From assembly GCF_014205015.1 (NCBI RefSeq), contig NZ_JACHMO010000001.1, positions 1,736,001 to 1,800,000 of the forward strand: DNA of 64,000 nt, in the 5' to 3' direction. Under the pieces are notes generated by a model. That model was not told the DNA's origin. It did not search any database and saw only the letters and a list, made by a program, of their open reading frames with translations. The DNA comes from Saccharothrix ecbatanensis (GTDB lineage: Bacteria > Actinomycetota > Actinomycetes > Mycobacteriales > Pseudonocardiaceae). The position numbers were made by a program, and so were the translations under genes. Position 1 is the first letter of the stretch, and each line of letters opens with the position of its first letter. Shown in pieces: positions 19,860 through 29,116 of this stretch.

Positions 19860-20924
19860 TCAGCCGAGCTTGGTGCCCCACAAGGACTGGTCGTCGGCCT
19901 TGAGGCTGGGGACGCCGCCGTAGGTGCCGCCGTCGGCGGTGACCAGGGGAGCGGAGAGCTGGTCCTCCAGCAGGCCCTCGCGGACCTGGATGATCGTGCT
20001 GTCGTGGTCGGTCTTGCCGGGTGCGAACGTCTTGCCGTCGATCGCGGCCTTGAGGTAGTGCAGGGCGTACTTGGCGTAGAGGTCGGCCGGCTGGGACACG
20101 GTGGCGTCGATCAGACCTTCGGTGATGTTGCGGAGTTCCTCGGGGATGCCGTCGTTGGACACCACGAACACGTGCTTGGGGTCCTCCGGCCCGACCAGCA
20201 GGCCCTTCTGCTTGAGCACCTGGAGTGTGCCCGCGAGCGCGAAGCTCGACTGCATGTAGACGCCCTTGATGTCGGGGTGGGCGGTGAGATCGGTCTGGAG
20301 CTTCTGCGCGGCGACCGCGCCGTCCCAGTTCGTGGCCTCCCCGAACACGGTGATGTCGGGGTAGTTGGCCTTCATGCAGTCGTTGAACGCCTCGGTGCGG
20401 TCGCGGCCGTTGATCGAGGACAGGTCGCCTTGCAGCATCACGACCTTGCCCTTGCCCCCGAGCTTGGCGCCGAGGAACCGGCACGCCTTCTCGCCGTAGG
20501 CGCGGTTGTCGGCCCGGACCACCATGTAGACGTCGCCGGTGTCGGGTCGGGTGTCCACGGTGACCACCGGGATCTTCTTCGCCGCCAGCTGTTCCAGCGT
20601 GGGCGCGATGGCCGCGGTGTCCTGCGGCGCCATCGCGACGCCCTTGACGCCCTGGCTCATGAACGTCTGCACGTTGGCGGTGAGCTTGGCGACGTCGTTC
20701 TGCGAGTTGGTGGTCTTGAGGTCGAGGCCGAAGTCGGTGGCGAACCCGGGGCTGTACTTGATGTAGGAGTTCCAGAAGTCGGTGTCGGAGCGGGGGAAGT
20801 CGAGGCCGACCACGGGCTTGCCGTTCCCGGCGGACCCGGTGTCCGAAGCGCCGCACGCGGTGAGGGCGGCGGTGATGGCGGCGACTGCGCCGAGGCAGGC
20901 GATGGTGCGGTTGACGGTCTTCAC
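19860..20924 (-). CDS. Sugar-binding lipoprotein (RbsB-like), copy 2
   Basis: Type I periplasmic-binding lipoprotein of 354 aa with lipobox LTAC near residue 24. It carries the same landmarks as copy 1 (VVTVDTRPD, ADNRAYGEKAC, SNDGIPEELRNI). The GTG start follows AGGAGA. Predicted to bind L-fucose or a related free sugar. Confidence 0.92.
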   Translation of the reverse strand: MKTVNRTIACLGAVAAITAALTACGASDTGSAGNGKPVVGLDFPRSDTDFWNSYIKYSPGFATDFGLDLKTTNSQNDVAKLTANVQTFMSQGVKGVAMAPQDTAAIAPTLEQLAAKKIPVVTVDTRPDTGDVYMVVRADNRAYGEKACRFLGAKLGGKGKVVMLQGDLSSINGRDRTEAFNDCMKANYPDITVFGEATNWDGAVAAQKLQTDLTAHPDIKGVYMQSSFALAGTLQVLKQKGLLVGPEDPKHVFVVSNDGIPEELRNITEGLIDATVSQPADLYAKYALHYLKAAIDGKTFAPGKTDHDSTIIQVREGLLEDQLSAPLVTADGGTYGGVPSLKADDQSLWGTKLG

Positions 20925-20970
20925 GGCGGGTTCTCCTAGCGGCGGTGCTACGGGAAACTCGAGGGATCGG

Positions 20971-21729
20971 TCAGGGACGGGGGCGGACGCGCAGTCCGCT
21001 CATCCCGCCGTCGACGGCGAGGTCGACGCCGGTGGTGGAACCGGACGAAGGGCTTGCCAGGTAGGCGATGGCGGCGGCGACCTCGTCGGCGGTCACCAGC
21101 CGACCCGTCGGCTGGCGGGCGTTGAGGGCGGCCCGTTCGGCCTCGGGGTCGTCGGCGCGGTCGAGCAGGCGGGCCACCCACGGTGTGTCGGCGGTGCCGG
21201 GGTTGACGCAGTTGACGCGGATGCCGTCGCGGACGAGATCCGCGGCGGTCGCACGGGTGAGGGCCAGCACCGCGCCCTTGGTCGACGAGTACAGGGCGCG
21301 GTCGGGCAGGCCGGCGGTGGCGGCGATGGAGCACGTGTTGACGATCGCCGCGTGGCGGGACCGGCGCAGGTGAGGCATCGCGGCACGGGTGGTGCGGACG
21401 ATGCCGAAGACGTTGACGTCGAAGACCCGTCGCCACTCGTCGTCGGGGTTGTCCTCGATGGTGCCCTGGGCGCCGATCCCGGCGTTGTTGACCAGGATGT
21501 CGATGCCGCCCAGCCGCTGCGCGGCCTCCTCGACGGCCGCCCGTACGGTGACGTCGTCGGACACGTCCGCCCGGACACCGACGAGCGGATCGGGAACGCC
21601 GTCCGGCGTGAGGTCCAGGCACGCGACGCGGGCGCCGCGGGAGGCGAGCAGGAGGGCGGTGGCCAGTCTGATGCCCGAAGCGCCGCCGGTCACCACGGCG
21701 GCCAGGCCGGCCAGTTCGGGCGTGCTCAC
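20971..21729 (-). CDS. SDR dehydrogenase, 2-keto-3-deoxy-L-fuconate 4-dehydrogenase-like, copy 2
   Basis: Short-chain dehydrogenase of 252 aa, close paralogue of the one at 7939-8691, with NNAG, SIAAT and YSSTK. It is unusual in the cofactor site: the motif reads TGGASGIR, so the last glycine of TGxxxGxG is arginine, encoded by the rare codon AGA (one base from GGA). This would be expected to weaken dinucleotide binding. The copy may be impaired, with copy 1 supplying the activity. The GTG start overlaps the dehydratase stop (GTGA). Confidence 0.85.
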   Translation of the reverse strand: MSTPELAGLAAVVTGGASGIRLATALLLASRGARVACLDLTPDGVPDPLVGVRADVSDDVTVRAAVEEAAQRLGGIDILVNNAGIGAQGTIEDNPDDEWRRVFDVNVFGIVRTTRAAMPHLRRSRHAAIVNTCSIAATAGLPDRALYSSTKGAVLALTRATAADLVRDGIRVNCVNPGTADTPWVARLLDRADDPEAERAALNARQPTGRLVTADEVAAAIAYLASPSSGSTTGVDLAVDGGMSGLRVRPRP

Positions 21730-23033
21730 GCGGTGGTCTCCAGATTCCAGACGGGCCCGTCCGGGAAGCGGTGGGCGGCGATGGACGCGGGGTGCAGTTC
21801 GGCGCTGATGCCGGGTGCGGTGGGGGCGAGGTAGTGGCCGTCGCGGATCCGCACCGGGTCGGTGAAGTGCTCGTGCAGGTGGTCGACGTACTCGACGACC
21901 CGGTCCTCGGTCGTACCGCTGACGGCGACGTAGTCGAACATCGCCAGGTGCTGGACCATCTCGCACAGCCCCACCCCGCCCGCGTGCGGGCAGACCGGGA
22001 CGCCGAACTTCGCGGCCAGCAACAGGATCGCCACGTTCTCGGTGACGCCGGCGGTGCGGCTGGCGTCGAGTTGGAGGATGTCCAGGGCGCCGGCCTGGAG
22101 CAGTTGCTTGAACATCACCTGGTTGTGGGTGTGCTCGCCGGTGGCGACCTTCACCGGAGCGAGCGCCTTGCGGATGGCGGCGTGGCCGAGGATGTCGTCG
22201 GGTGAGGTGGGTTCCTCGATCCAGTACGGGTCGTACGGCAGCAGCGGGGTCATCCAGTCGATCGCCTGCCGCACGCCCCAGGCCTGGTTGGCGTCGACGG
22301 CGATCCTGATGTCCGGCCCGACCGCCTCGCGGGCCAGGCGCAGGCGGCGCAGGTCGTCGGCGGGGTCGGCGCCGACCTTGAGCTTGATCTGGGTGAACCC
22401 TTCGGCGACGGCTTCCTTCGACAGGCGCACGAGCTTCTCGTCGTCGTAGCCGAGCCAGCCGGGGGTCGTCGTGTAGGCGGGGTACCCGTGCCGCAGGAGG
22501 TGGGCGGTGCGTTCGGCGCGACCGGGTTCGGCGCGGCGCAGGATGTCGAGCGCCTCGTCGCGGGTGAGGGCTTCTTCGAGGTAGCGGAAGTCGACGAGGT
22601 CGACCAGCTGCTCGGGGGACAGCTCGGAGAGCAGTTGCCACACCGGCTTGCCCTCGCGTCGCCCGTACAGGTCCCAGACGGCGTTGACGATGGCGGCGGC
22701 GGCCATGTGGATGGCGCCCTTCTCCGGGCCGAGCCAGCGCAGCTGGGCGTCGCCGGTCAAGCGCCGGGAGAACGCGCCGAGATCACCGAGGACCTCGTCC
22801 ACGGGCAGACCGACGATCAGTGGCACCAAGGCCCGCACGGCGGCGACCTCGACGTCGTTGCCGCGTCCCACGGTGAACGCCAGGCCGTGCCCTTCGGCGC
22901 CCGTGCTCGTGCGGATGGTCACGTAGGCGGCCGAGTAGTCGGGCTCGGGGTTCATGGCGTCGGAGCCGTCGAGCTCGCGCGAGGTCGGGAACCGCACGTC
23001 GACCGCGTCGACGGCGGTGATCAGTTCAGTCAT
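21726..23033 (-). CDS. L-fuconate dehydratase, copy 2
   Basis: Enolase-superfamily enzyme of 435 aa, paralogue of 8688-10010. It keeps [29 protein letters not shown], the Asp/Glu/Glu ligand segments ([24 protein letters not shown]) and [11 protein letters not shown]. It is the first gene of operon 2. A promoter with an overlapping operator-like site lies about 70 bases upstream of the ATG. Confidence 0.94.
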   Translation of the reverse strand: MTELITAVDAVDVRFPTSRELDGSDAMNPEPDYSAAYVTIRTSTGAEGHGLAFTVGRGNDVEVAAVRALVPLIVGLPVDEVLGDLGAFSRRLTGDAQLRWLGPEKGAIHMAAAAIVNAVWDLYGRREGKPVWQLLSELSPEQLVDLVDFRYLEEALTRDEALDILRRAEPGRAERTAHLLRHGYPAYTTTPGWLGYDDEKLVRLSKEAVAEGFTQIKLKVGADPADDLRRLRLAREAVGPDIRIAVDANQAWGVRQAIDWMTPLLPYDPYWIEEPTSPDDILGHAAIRKALAPVKVATGEHTHNQVMFKQLLQAGALDILQLDASRTAGVTENVAILLLAAKFGVPVCPHAGGVGLCEMVQHLAMFDYVAVSGTTEDRVVEYVDHLHEHFTDPVRIRDGHYLAPTAPGISAELHPASIAAHRFPDGPVWNLETTA

Positions 23034-23089
23034 CGTGCCCCTGTGTCGTGTGTGTCTGTGGCATGTGCACGTTGCAACAACTGAGCACC

Positions 23090-23104
23090 GGACATGGGAT
23101 GGAT
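23090..23104. promoter_or_regulatory. FadR-type operator-like site upstream of operon 2
   Basis: GGACATGGGATGGAT matches site C in 11 of 15 positions and abuts the -10 box of the operon 2 promoter, a position expected for a repressor site. Confidence 0.4.
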
Positions 23105-23132
23105 TTATAGGTTGCCGGGGCGTCGTTGTCTA
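23104..23132 (-). promoter_or_regulatory. Predicted promoter of operon 2
   Basis: On the minus strand TAGACA (23132-23127) is followed after 17 bases by TATAAA (23109-23104), a strong -10 for such GC-rich DNA. Confidence 0.55.
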
Positions 23133-23210
23133 GCTCTGGCGGCTGACTGTGCCCAAAGTTCGTAAAAGTGCAGGTCGAGCGTCACGGTCGAAGGCCTCGG
23201 GCGGTTTGAG

Positions 23211-23241
23211 ACATCCAACCTCTTCCTGAGAGGTGGGATGT
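23211..23241. promoter_or_regulatory. Extended dyad operator before FadR copy 2
   Basis: ACATCCAACCTCT (23211-23223) and AGAGGTGGGATGT (23229-23241) form 13-base arms with one mismatch around 5 bases. The outer ACATCC and GGATGT match island operator half-sites but are much farther apart than in the 15-bp sites. Confidence 0.55.
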
Positions 23242-23287
23242 ATTGTTAGCCTGGCGACCGCGCCGCCGCTTCTTGGGAGAGCCACCG

Positions 23288-23992
23288 ATGTCACTGACCG
23301 ACAAGGCCATCGACCGCATCAGAGACCTGATCCAGTCGGGCGAACTGTCACCGGGATCCAAACTTCCCCCCGAACAGCAGCTGGCCGCCGACTTGGGCCT
23401 GTCCCGCAACCTGATGCGGGAGGCCGTCAAGGCGCTCGTCGTCGCGCGGGTGCTGGAGATCCGCCGGGGCGACGGCACCTACGTGACCAGCCTGGAGCCG
23501 GAGGTGCTGCTCGGCAGCATCGCGTCCGCGGTGGAGTTGCTGCGCGGCGACACGTTGTTGGAGCTGACCGAGGTGCGCAGGCTGTTCGAGCCGGTCGCCA
23601 CCGGGCTCGCCGCCACCCGCATCAGCGCCTCGGAGCTCGCCGAGGTCGAACGTCACCTCTACGCGATGCGCCTGGCCCGTGACGACGTGGAGCTGCTCAA
23701 CGTGCACGACGCCGCCTTCCACCGGGCCGTCGTCGCCGCCACGGGCAACGCGACGTTGACGACCCTGTTGGAAGGCATTTCCGGTCGCACGGTGCGCGCC
23801 AGGGTGTGGCGCGGGCTGGTCGACGACAACGCGGCGAGCCGCACCCTCGCCGAGCACGAAGCCATCTACAACGCACTGGTCGACCGTGACGCCGCCCTCG
23901 CCAAGGCCGCCGCTCTCGTGCACATCAGCACCACCGAGCGGTGGTTGCGCGAGCACGTGGACCCGGACGGCGGCGTCCCGGTCCAGCCGTGA
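23288..23992 (+). CDS. FadR-subfamily GntR regulator, copy 2
   Basis: Regulator of 234 aa with an N-terminal winged helix (LPPEQQLAADLGLSRNLMREAV, RRGDGTYVTS) and an FCD effector domain with His ligands (AAFHRAVV, AEHEAIYNA, VHISTTERW). It is divergent from operon 2 and 40 bases upstream of the FAH gene, so it probably controls both directions. The start ATG giving MSLTDKAI was preferred over an upstream in-frame codon because GGGAGA lies at proper distance and it aligns with the two paralogues. Confidence 0.9.
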   Translation: MSLTDKAIDRIRDLIQSGELSPGSKLPPEQQLAADLGLSRNLMREAVKALVVARVLEIRRGDGTYVTSLEPEVLLGSIASAVELLRGDTLLELTEVRRLFEPVATGLAATRISASELAEVERHLYAMRLARDDVELLNVHDAAFHRAVVAATGNATLTTLLEGISGRTVRARVWRGLVDDNAASRTLAEHEAIYNALVDRDAALAKAAALVHISTTERWLREHVDPDGGVPVQP

Positions 23993-24032
23993 CGTCCGGG
24001 CTCCTATCCCTTCGTAGTCAAGGAGAATCTCG

Positions 24033-24884
24033 ATGAAGTTCTTGCGCGTGGGCTCGGCGGGCCTCGAACGGCCTGCTGTTCTGGACGCCCGCGGCGTCGC
24101 CTACGACCTGGCCCCGCTGACGGCCGACATCGACGGCGCGTTCCTGGCGGGTGGCGGTGTGGCTCGGGTGCGGGCGGCCCTGGCCGAGGGAGTGCTGCCG
24201 GTCGTCGACATCACCGGGCAGCGTCTCGGTGCGCCCGTCACCCGTCCGGGGAAGGTCGTGTGCATCGGGTTGAACTACGCCGACCACGCTGCCGAGACCG
24301 CGACGGAGCCGCCCGCCGAGCCGGTGGTCTTCATGAAGGCGTCGAACACGGTGGTCGGTCCGGATGACGTGGTGCTGGTCCCGCGTGGCAGCGTGAAGAC
24401 CGACTACGAGATCGAGCTGGTGGTGGTCATCGGGCGCACGGCGCGGTACCTGGACTCGCCGGATGACGCGGACACCGTCATCGCGGGCTACGCCATCGCC
24501 GACGACGTCACCGAACGGGCGTTCCAGCACGAGCGCGGCGGGCAGTGGGACAAGGGCAAGTCGTGCGAGACGTTCAACCCGCTCGGCCCCTGGCTGGTCA
24601 CCCCGGACGAGGTCGGCGACCCCCGGGAACTGGGTATGCGGTTGCGGGTCAACGGCGAGCTGCGCCAGGACGGCCACACCAAGAACATGATCTTCGGCGT
24701 GCATCACGTCGTGTGGTACCTGAGCCAGTTCATGGTGCTGGAGCCGGGCGATGTGATCAACACCGGCACCCCGGCTGGGGTCGCGTTCGGCGCGAACGAC
24801 TTCCCCTACCTGCGCGCTGGTGACGTGGTCGAGGTCGAGATCGACGGCCTGGGCCGGCAACGCCACGTCCTGGGGCAGGCGTGA
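24033..24884 (+). CDS. FAH-family 2,4-diketo-3-deoxy-L-fuconate hydrolase, copy 2
   Basis: Protein of 283 aa, the same length as copy 1, with [44 protein letters not shown] and [15 protein letters not shown]. Its predicted reaction yields pyruvate and L-lactate from the fucose-derived diketo acid. It begins the plus-strand operon in which each following gene overlaps its predecessor by a few bases. AAGGAG lies upstream of the ATG. Confidence 0.9.
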   Translation: MKFLRVGSAGLERPAVLDARGVAYDLAPLTADIDGAFLAGGGVARVRAALAEGVLPVVDITGQRLGAPVTRPGKVVCIGLNYADHAAETATEPPAEPVVFMKASNTVVGPDDVVLVPRGSVKTDYEIELVVVIGRTARYLDSPDDADTVIAGYAIADDVTERAFQHERGGQWDKGKSCETFNPLGPWLVTPDEVGDPRELGMRLRVNGELRQDGHTKNMIFGVHHVVWYLSQFMVLEPGDVINTGTPAGVAFGANDFPYLRAGDVVEVEIDGLGRQRHVLGQA

Positions 24885-25870
24885 TGACTTCCCCGGCTCC
24901 GGAGTGGTGCGCCGAGCGGGTTCCGCTGGGCCGTTCCGACGTGACGGTGACCCGGCTCGGTCTGGGCACGTCGCCGTTGGCCGGGTTGTTCTCGGCGGTG
25001 GCCGAGGACCAGGCCGCGGCCACGCTGGAGACGGCGTGGGCGGCGGGCATCCGCTACTTCGACACCGCACCCCACTACGGCGCGGGACTGGCCGAGCGGC
25101 GCCTCGGTCCGTTCCTGGCCTCCCGACCCCGCGCGGAGTTCACGGTGTCGACCAAGGTCGGCCGGCTGTTGACGTCCGGTGAGGCCGCGCCCGGTGACGA
25201 GGGCTTCCACGGTGAACCGGGTGTGGTCCGGGTGCGCGACTACAGCGCCGCCGGCGTCTACCGGTCGCTCTCCGAGAGCCTGGAACGGTCCGGCCTCGAC
25301 TCCTTCGACATCGTGTTGATCCACGACCCCGACGACCACTGGGAGGAGGCGGTCACGGGGGCGTACCCGGCGCTGGAGCGGTTGCGCGCGGAGGGCGCGG
25401 TGCGGGCGATCGGTGCGGGGATGAACCAGGCGGCGATGCTCACCCGGTTCGTGGCCGAGACCGACGTCGACTGCGTGCTCGTGGCCGGCCGGTACTCCCT
25501 GCTCGACCGGAGCGCCGCCGACGACCTGCTGCCGTTGTGCGAGAAGCGACAGGTGGGCGTCATCGTCGGCGGCGTCTTCAACAGCGGCATCCTGGCGAAC
25601 CCGGTGCCCGGTGCGACGTACGACTACTTTCCCGCCTCGGACGAGGTCTGGCGGCGCGTCCGCGCCTTGGCCGCGCGGTGCGCCGAGCACGGTGTCCCGC
25701 TGGCTGCGGCGGCCATCCGGTTCCCGTTGCGCCACCCGGCGGTGACCAGTGTCGTCGTCGGTGCCCGGACTGCGCGAGAAGTCACGGAGAACACCGCTTA
25801 CGCCGCCACCGCGATACCCGATGCGCTGTGGACGGAACTCGACGTGCTGAAGGAGGCGGTGTCGCAGTGA
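24881..25870 (+). CDS. Aldo/keto reductase, probable L-fucose 1-dehydrogenase, copy 2
   Basis: AKR of 329 aa with LGLGTSPLAGLF, YFDTAPHYGAGLAE (catalytic Asp and Tyr), VSTKVGR and HDPDDHW, related to D-threo-aldose 1-dehydrogenases. Expected to oxidise L-fucose, and probably L-galactose, at C1 to the lactone. It overlaps the FAH gene (ATGA) and the lactonase gene (GTGA), placing sugar oxidation and lactone opening side by side. Confidence 0.87.
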   Translation: MMTSPAPEWCAERVPLGRSDVTVTRLGLGTSPLAGLFSAVAEDQAAATLETAWAAGIRYFDTAPHYGAGLAERRLGPFLASRPRAEFTVSTKVGRLLTSGEAAPGDEGFHGEPGVVRVRDYSAAGVYRSLSESLERSGLDSFDIVLIHDPDDHWEEAVTGAYPALERLRAEGAVRAIGAGMNQAAMLTRFVAETDVDCVLVAGRYSLLDRSAADDLLPLCEKRQVGVIVGGVFNSGILANPVPGATYDYFPASDEVWRRVRALAARCAEHGVPLAAAAIRFPLRHPAVTSVVVGARTAREVTENTAYAATAIPDALWTELDVLKEAVSQ

Positions 25871-26721
25871 TCAGGATCGACGCCCACCATCATCTGTGGG
25901 ATCTCGCGGCTCGGCCGCAGGAGTGGCTCGACGAGTCGGAGCTGAAGCCGATCCGACGGGACTTCGGTCTCGCGGACCTGCGTGAGGTGGCCGGCGCGGC
26001 CGGAGTGGATGCCACGGTTCTGGTCCAAGTGCTGCCGGACTTCGAGGAGACGGTGGAATTCCTCGCGTTGGCGGGGGAGTCCGAGCTGGTCGCGGGTGTA
26101 GTCGGGTGGGTCGACCTGACCGCGCCCGATGTCGCCGAGCAGCTGGACCGGTTGCGTCGCGGGCCGGGCGGTGAGCGGTTGGTGGGAATCCGGCACTTGG
26201 TGCAGGCCGAGCCGGACCCGGACTGGCTGACACGTCCCGACGTGGTGGCCGGGCTGCACGCGGTGCGTGATGCCGGGCTCGTCTATGACCTGTTGACCCG
26301 GCCGCACCAGCTGACGGCGGCGTTGGAGGTGGTGCGGGCGTTGCCGGACTTGGTGTTCGTGCTGGACCACTTGTCCAAGCCGGACATCGCCGGCCGGATC
26401 GTGGAGCCGTGGGCGCCCCGCCTGTCCGAGTTGGCCGCCGAACCGAACGTGGTGGCGAAGGTGTCGGGTCTGGTGACGGAGGCGGACTGGGAGCGGTGGA
26501 CCGTGGCGGACCTGCGGCCGTATGTCGAGGTGGCGCTGGAGGCGTTCGGTCCGGATCGGCTCATGGTCGGGTCCGATTGGCCGGTCTGCCTGCTCGCCGC
26601 CTCCTACGAGCAGGTTCTCGGCACGGCCGCCGAACTTTTCGACGAGTGCTCCGCGGCGCAGCGGGATCTGGTTTTCGGCGGCACGGCCGCTCGTGTCTAC
26701 CGGTTGGGGGACCGTCGATGA
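25867..26721 (+). CDS. L-fuconolactonase (amidohydrolase 2 family)
   Basis: Metal-dependent hydrolase of 284 aa predicted to open L-fuconolactone to L-fuconate. Metal-site motifs are DAHHHLWD at the N-terminus, RHLVQAE, DHLSKPDI and GSDWPVCL. It is the only lactonase in the island, so it would serve both catabolic halves. The GTG start overlaps the AKR stop, and the stop overlaps the larA-like start. Confidence 0.88.
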   Translation: MIRIDAHHHLWDLAARPQEWLDESELKPIRRDFGLADLREVAGAAGVDATVLVQVLPDFEETVEFLALAGESELVAGVVGWVDLTAPDVAEQLDRLRRGPGGERLVGIRHLVQAEPDPDWLTRPDVVAGLHAVRDAGLVYDLLTRPHQLTAALEVVRALPDLVFVLDHLSKPDIAGRIVEPWAPRLSELAAEPNVVAKVSGLVTEADWERWTVADLRPYVEVALEAFGPDRLMVGSDWPVCLLAASYEQVLGTAAELFDECSAAQRDLVFGGTAARVYRLGDRR

Positions 26722-28001
26722 GCGTCGTGCGACTGGCCTACGGCGAGACCGGCCTGGACCTGCGGGTCGACCCGGCGGTGACGACCGTGGTGACGCCCCG
26801 GCACCACCGTGCCACCGAAGCGCCGCGGGAGATCCTGCGTCGGGCGTTGCGCGCGCCGGTTGCCGGACAGCCGCTGCGGGATCGTGTGCGCCTCGGCCAG
26901 ACGGTGGCGATCTCGGCGTGTGACGGGACGCGTCCGCAGCCTCGGGAGTTGATGATCCCGGCGATCCTGGAGGAGTTGGACGGCCTGGTCGATCTGGCCG
27001 ACGTGGTGGTGTTGGTGGCCACGGGGACGCATCGGGGTAACTCGGAGGCCGAGTTGCGGCGGATGTTCGGTGACGAGGTGGTCGATTCGGTGCGGATCGT
27101 CAACCACGACGCCCGTGACCGGAGCGGTTTGACGTGGATGGGCGAGTTCGGCGCGGGCGTGCCGGTGTGGCTCAACAGCGAGTGGGTCGACGCGGATGTG
27201 CGCATCACGACCGGTTTCGTGGAGCCGCATTTCTTCGCCGGTTTCTCGGGTGGGCCGAAGCTGGTCGCGCCGGGTCTGGCGGCGTTGGAGACGGTGCTCG
27301 TGCTGCACGACGCGCGCCGGATCGGTGATCCGCGGGCGGCGTGGGGGATCGTGGAGGGCAATCCGGTGCACGACGACGTGCGTGCGATCGCGGCTGCCAC
27401 CGGGGTGACGTTCGGGTTCGACGTGGTGCTGGATCAGGACAAGCAGGTGGTCGCCGCGTTCGGCGGTGACCTGCTTGGCATGCACGCTGCGGCGGTGCGT
27501 ACCGCGCGTGAGGTGGCGATGCGGCCGGTGCCGTGGTTGTTCGACGTGGTGGTGACCACGAACTCCGGCTATCCGCTGGACCAGAACCTCTACCAGGCGG
27601 TGAAGGGCATGTCGGCCGCTTACCAGGTGGTGAAGCCGGGTGGGGTGATCGTGTGCGCGGCAGAGTGCCGAGACGGCTTCCCCGACCACGGGTCGTACCG
27701 CGAGGTGTTGGCGTCCGCTGATTCGCCGGCGGCGCTGTTCGCGGAGATCTCCGCCCGTGAGGTGACGGTGCCGGATCAGTGGCAGGTGCAGATCCAGGCG
27801 CGCATCCAGGCCGAGTGTCGGGTCGTCATGCACACCTCCCATCTCAGTGACGCCGAGTTGGCCACCGCGCACCTGGAGCAGACCGCGGACGTTTCGGCGA
27901 CTGTGGCGGAGGCTCTCGCGGCGGCCGGGCCGGACGCCCGGCTGTGTGTGCTGCCGGAAGGTCCTCAGACGATCCCCTACGTCGACGGGGCGGCCCGGTG
28001 A
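26718..28001 (+). CDS. larA: LarA-family nickel-pincer hydroxyacid racemase
   Basis: Protein of 427 aa homologous to lactate racemase. Residues known from Lactobacillus plantarum LarA (His108, His174, Lys184, His200) are present as His105 (TGTH), His171 (EPHFFAGFSGG), Lys181 (GGPK) and His197 (VLHDA), with identical spacing of 66, 10 and 16. Lys would hold the nickel-pincer nucleotide. The DGTRPQP segment corresponds to the usual TRP motif. LarA relatives act on lactate, malate, glycerate-like and sugar acids, so the exact substrate is open. Its place after the enzymes that yield L-lactate, and immediately before glycerate kinase, suggests lactate and/or glycerate. The start ATG overlaps the lactonase stop. 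Confidence 0.92.
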   Translation: MSVVRLAYGETGLDLRVDPAVTTVVTPRHHRATEAPREILRRALRAPVAGQPLRDRVRLGQTVAISACDGTRPQPRELMIPAILEELDGLVDLADVVVLVATGTHRGNSEAELRRMFGDEVVDSVRIVNHDARDRSGLTWMGEFGAGVPVWLNSEWVDADVRITTGFVEPHFFAGFSGGPKLVAPGLAALETVLVLHDARRIGDPRAAWGIVEGNPVHDDVRAIAAATGVTFGFDVVLDQDKQVVAAFGGDLLGMHAAAVRTAREVAMRPVPWLFDVVVTTNSGYPLDQNLYQAVKGMSAAYQVVKPGGVIVCAAECRDGFPDHGSYREVLASADSPAALFAEISAREVTVPDQWQVQIQARIQAECRVVMHTSHLSDAELATAHLEQTADVSATVAEALAAAGPDARLCVLPEGPQTIPYVDGAAR

Positions 28002-29116
28002 ACGGGCCGATTCTGGTGTGCCTGGACAAGTTCCGGGGTTCGCTGACCGCGGAGCAGGCCTGTGCGGCGGTGGTTGAGGGCGTGGCCGGTGCGGGTGGGT
28101 GGGCGGTGGGGATGCCGGTCGCGGATGGTGGTGAGGGGACCGTGGCGGCGTTGGTGCGTGCGGGTTACGACGAGGTGCAGGTTGAGGTCACCGGTCCCAC
28201 GGGTGAGCTGGTGCGGGCTGTGTTCGCCGTGCGCGGTGAACGTGCGGTGATCGAGATGGCGCAGGCGAGCGGGTTGGACGTGCTGCCCGGTGGTCGTTTG
28301 GCGCCGCTCACCGCGGACACCTACGGCACCGGTGAGTTGATCCGCGCCGCGCTGGACCGTGGCTGTCGCGATCTCGTGCTCGCCGTGGGCGGTAGTGCCA
28401 CGACGGATGGGGGTGCGGGTCTGCTGCGTGCTTTGGGCGCGCGGGTCACCGATGCCGCGGGTGAGCCTGTCGGACCGGGCGGCGGGGCGTTGACGGGCGC
28501 GGTGCGCGTGGACTTGTCGGGGCTGGACCCGAGGTTGGCGCTCGCGCGGGTGACGTTGGCGTCCGATGTGGACAATCCGCTGACCGGGCCGAACGGTGCC
28601 GCCGCGGTCGCCCCGCAGAAGGGCGCGACGGCGGGGGAGGTGGAGGTGTTGGAGCGGGGGCTCTGCCGGTTCGCGGCGGTGATGGCGGAGGAGATCGGGC
28701 GGGACTTGAGCGGGGAACCGGGTGCGGGTGCGGCCGGTGGCATCGGATTCGCGGCGTTGGCCGCCCTCGATGCCCGACGAACGTCGGGGGCCGACTTCGT
28801 GCTGCGTGAGATCGGTGTCGAGGACGAGTTGCGGGAGGCTTCGCTGGTTGTGGTGGGGGAGGGTCGGTTCGACGAGCAGAGCCTGCGGGGCAAGGCGCCG
28901 ATCGGGGTGGCCGAGGCGGCACGGCGGCACGGGGTGCCGGTCGTGGTGGTCGCGGGCTCGGTCGGGCTCACCCTCGAGCGGCTGCGGGAGGTCGGTGTGG
29001 TCGCCGCCTGGTCGCTGCTGGAGCGCGCGGGCGACGTCGGCACCGCGATGCGGCAGGCGCCTGCGCTGCTCAGGGCGATCGGGCGCGAACTCGTCACGCA
29101 GGGAGCGCGAGCATGA
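27998..29116 (+). CDS. Glycerate kinase (GlxK/GarK type)
   Basis: Kinase of 372 aa of the type I glycerate kinase family, which phosphorylates D-glycerate with ATP. Features are LVCLDKFRGSLTA at the N-terminus, PVADGGEGT, GLDVLPGG, GTGELIRAAL, VGGSATTDGGAG and QSLRGKAPIGVA. It uses a GTG start inside the larA stop (GTGA), so it is coupled to the racemase. No glycerate arises from L-fucose itself. L-galactose processed by the same enzymes would yield glycerate, which makes this neighbour informative. Confidence 0.9.
   Translation: MNGPILVCLDKFRGSLTAEQACAAVVEGVAGAGGWAVGMPVADGGEGTVAALVRAGYDEVQVEVTGPTGELVRAVFAVRGERAVIEMAQASGLDVLPGGRLAPLTADTYGTGELIRAALDRGCRDLVLAVGGSATTDGGAGLLRALGARVTDAAGEPVGPGGGALTGAVRVDLSGLDPRLALARVTLASDVDNPLTGPNGAAAVAPQKGATAGEVEVLERGLCRFAAVMAEEIGRDLSGEPGAGAAGGIGFAALAALDARRTSGADFVLREIGVEDELREASLVVVGEGRFDEQSLRGKAPIGVAEAARRHGVPVVVVAGSVGLTLERLREVGVVAAWSLLERAGDVGTAMRQAPALLRAIGRELVTQGARA

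Noticed and set aside
17988..20939. Plus-strand open frame of nearly 3 kb across the second transporter operon
   Set aside because: Antisense shadow of well-conserved ATPase and binding-protein genes; the translated sequence has no family motifs.
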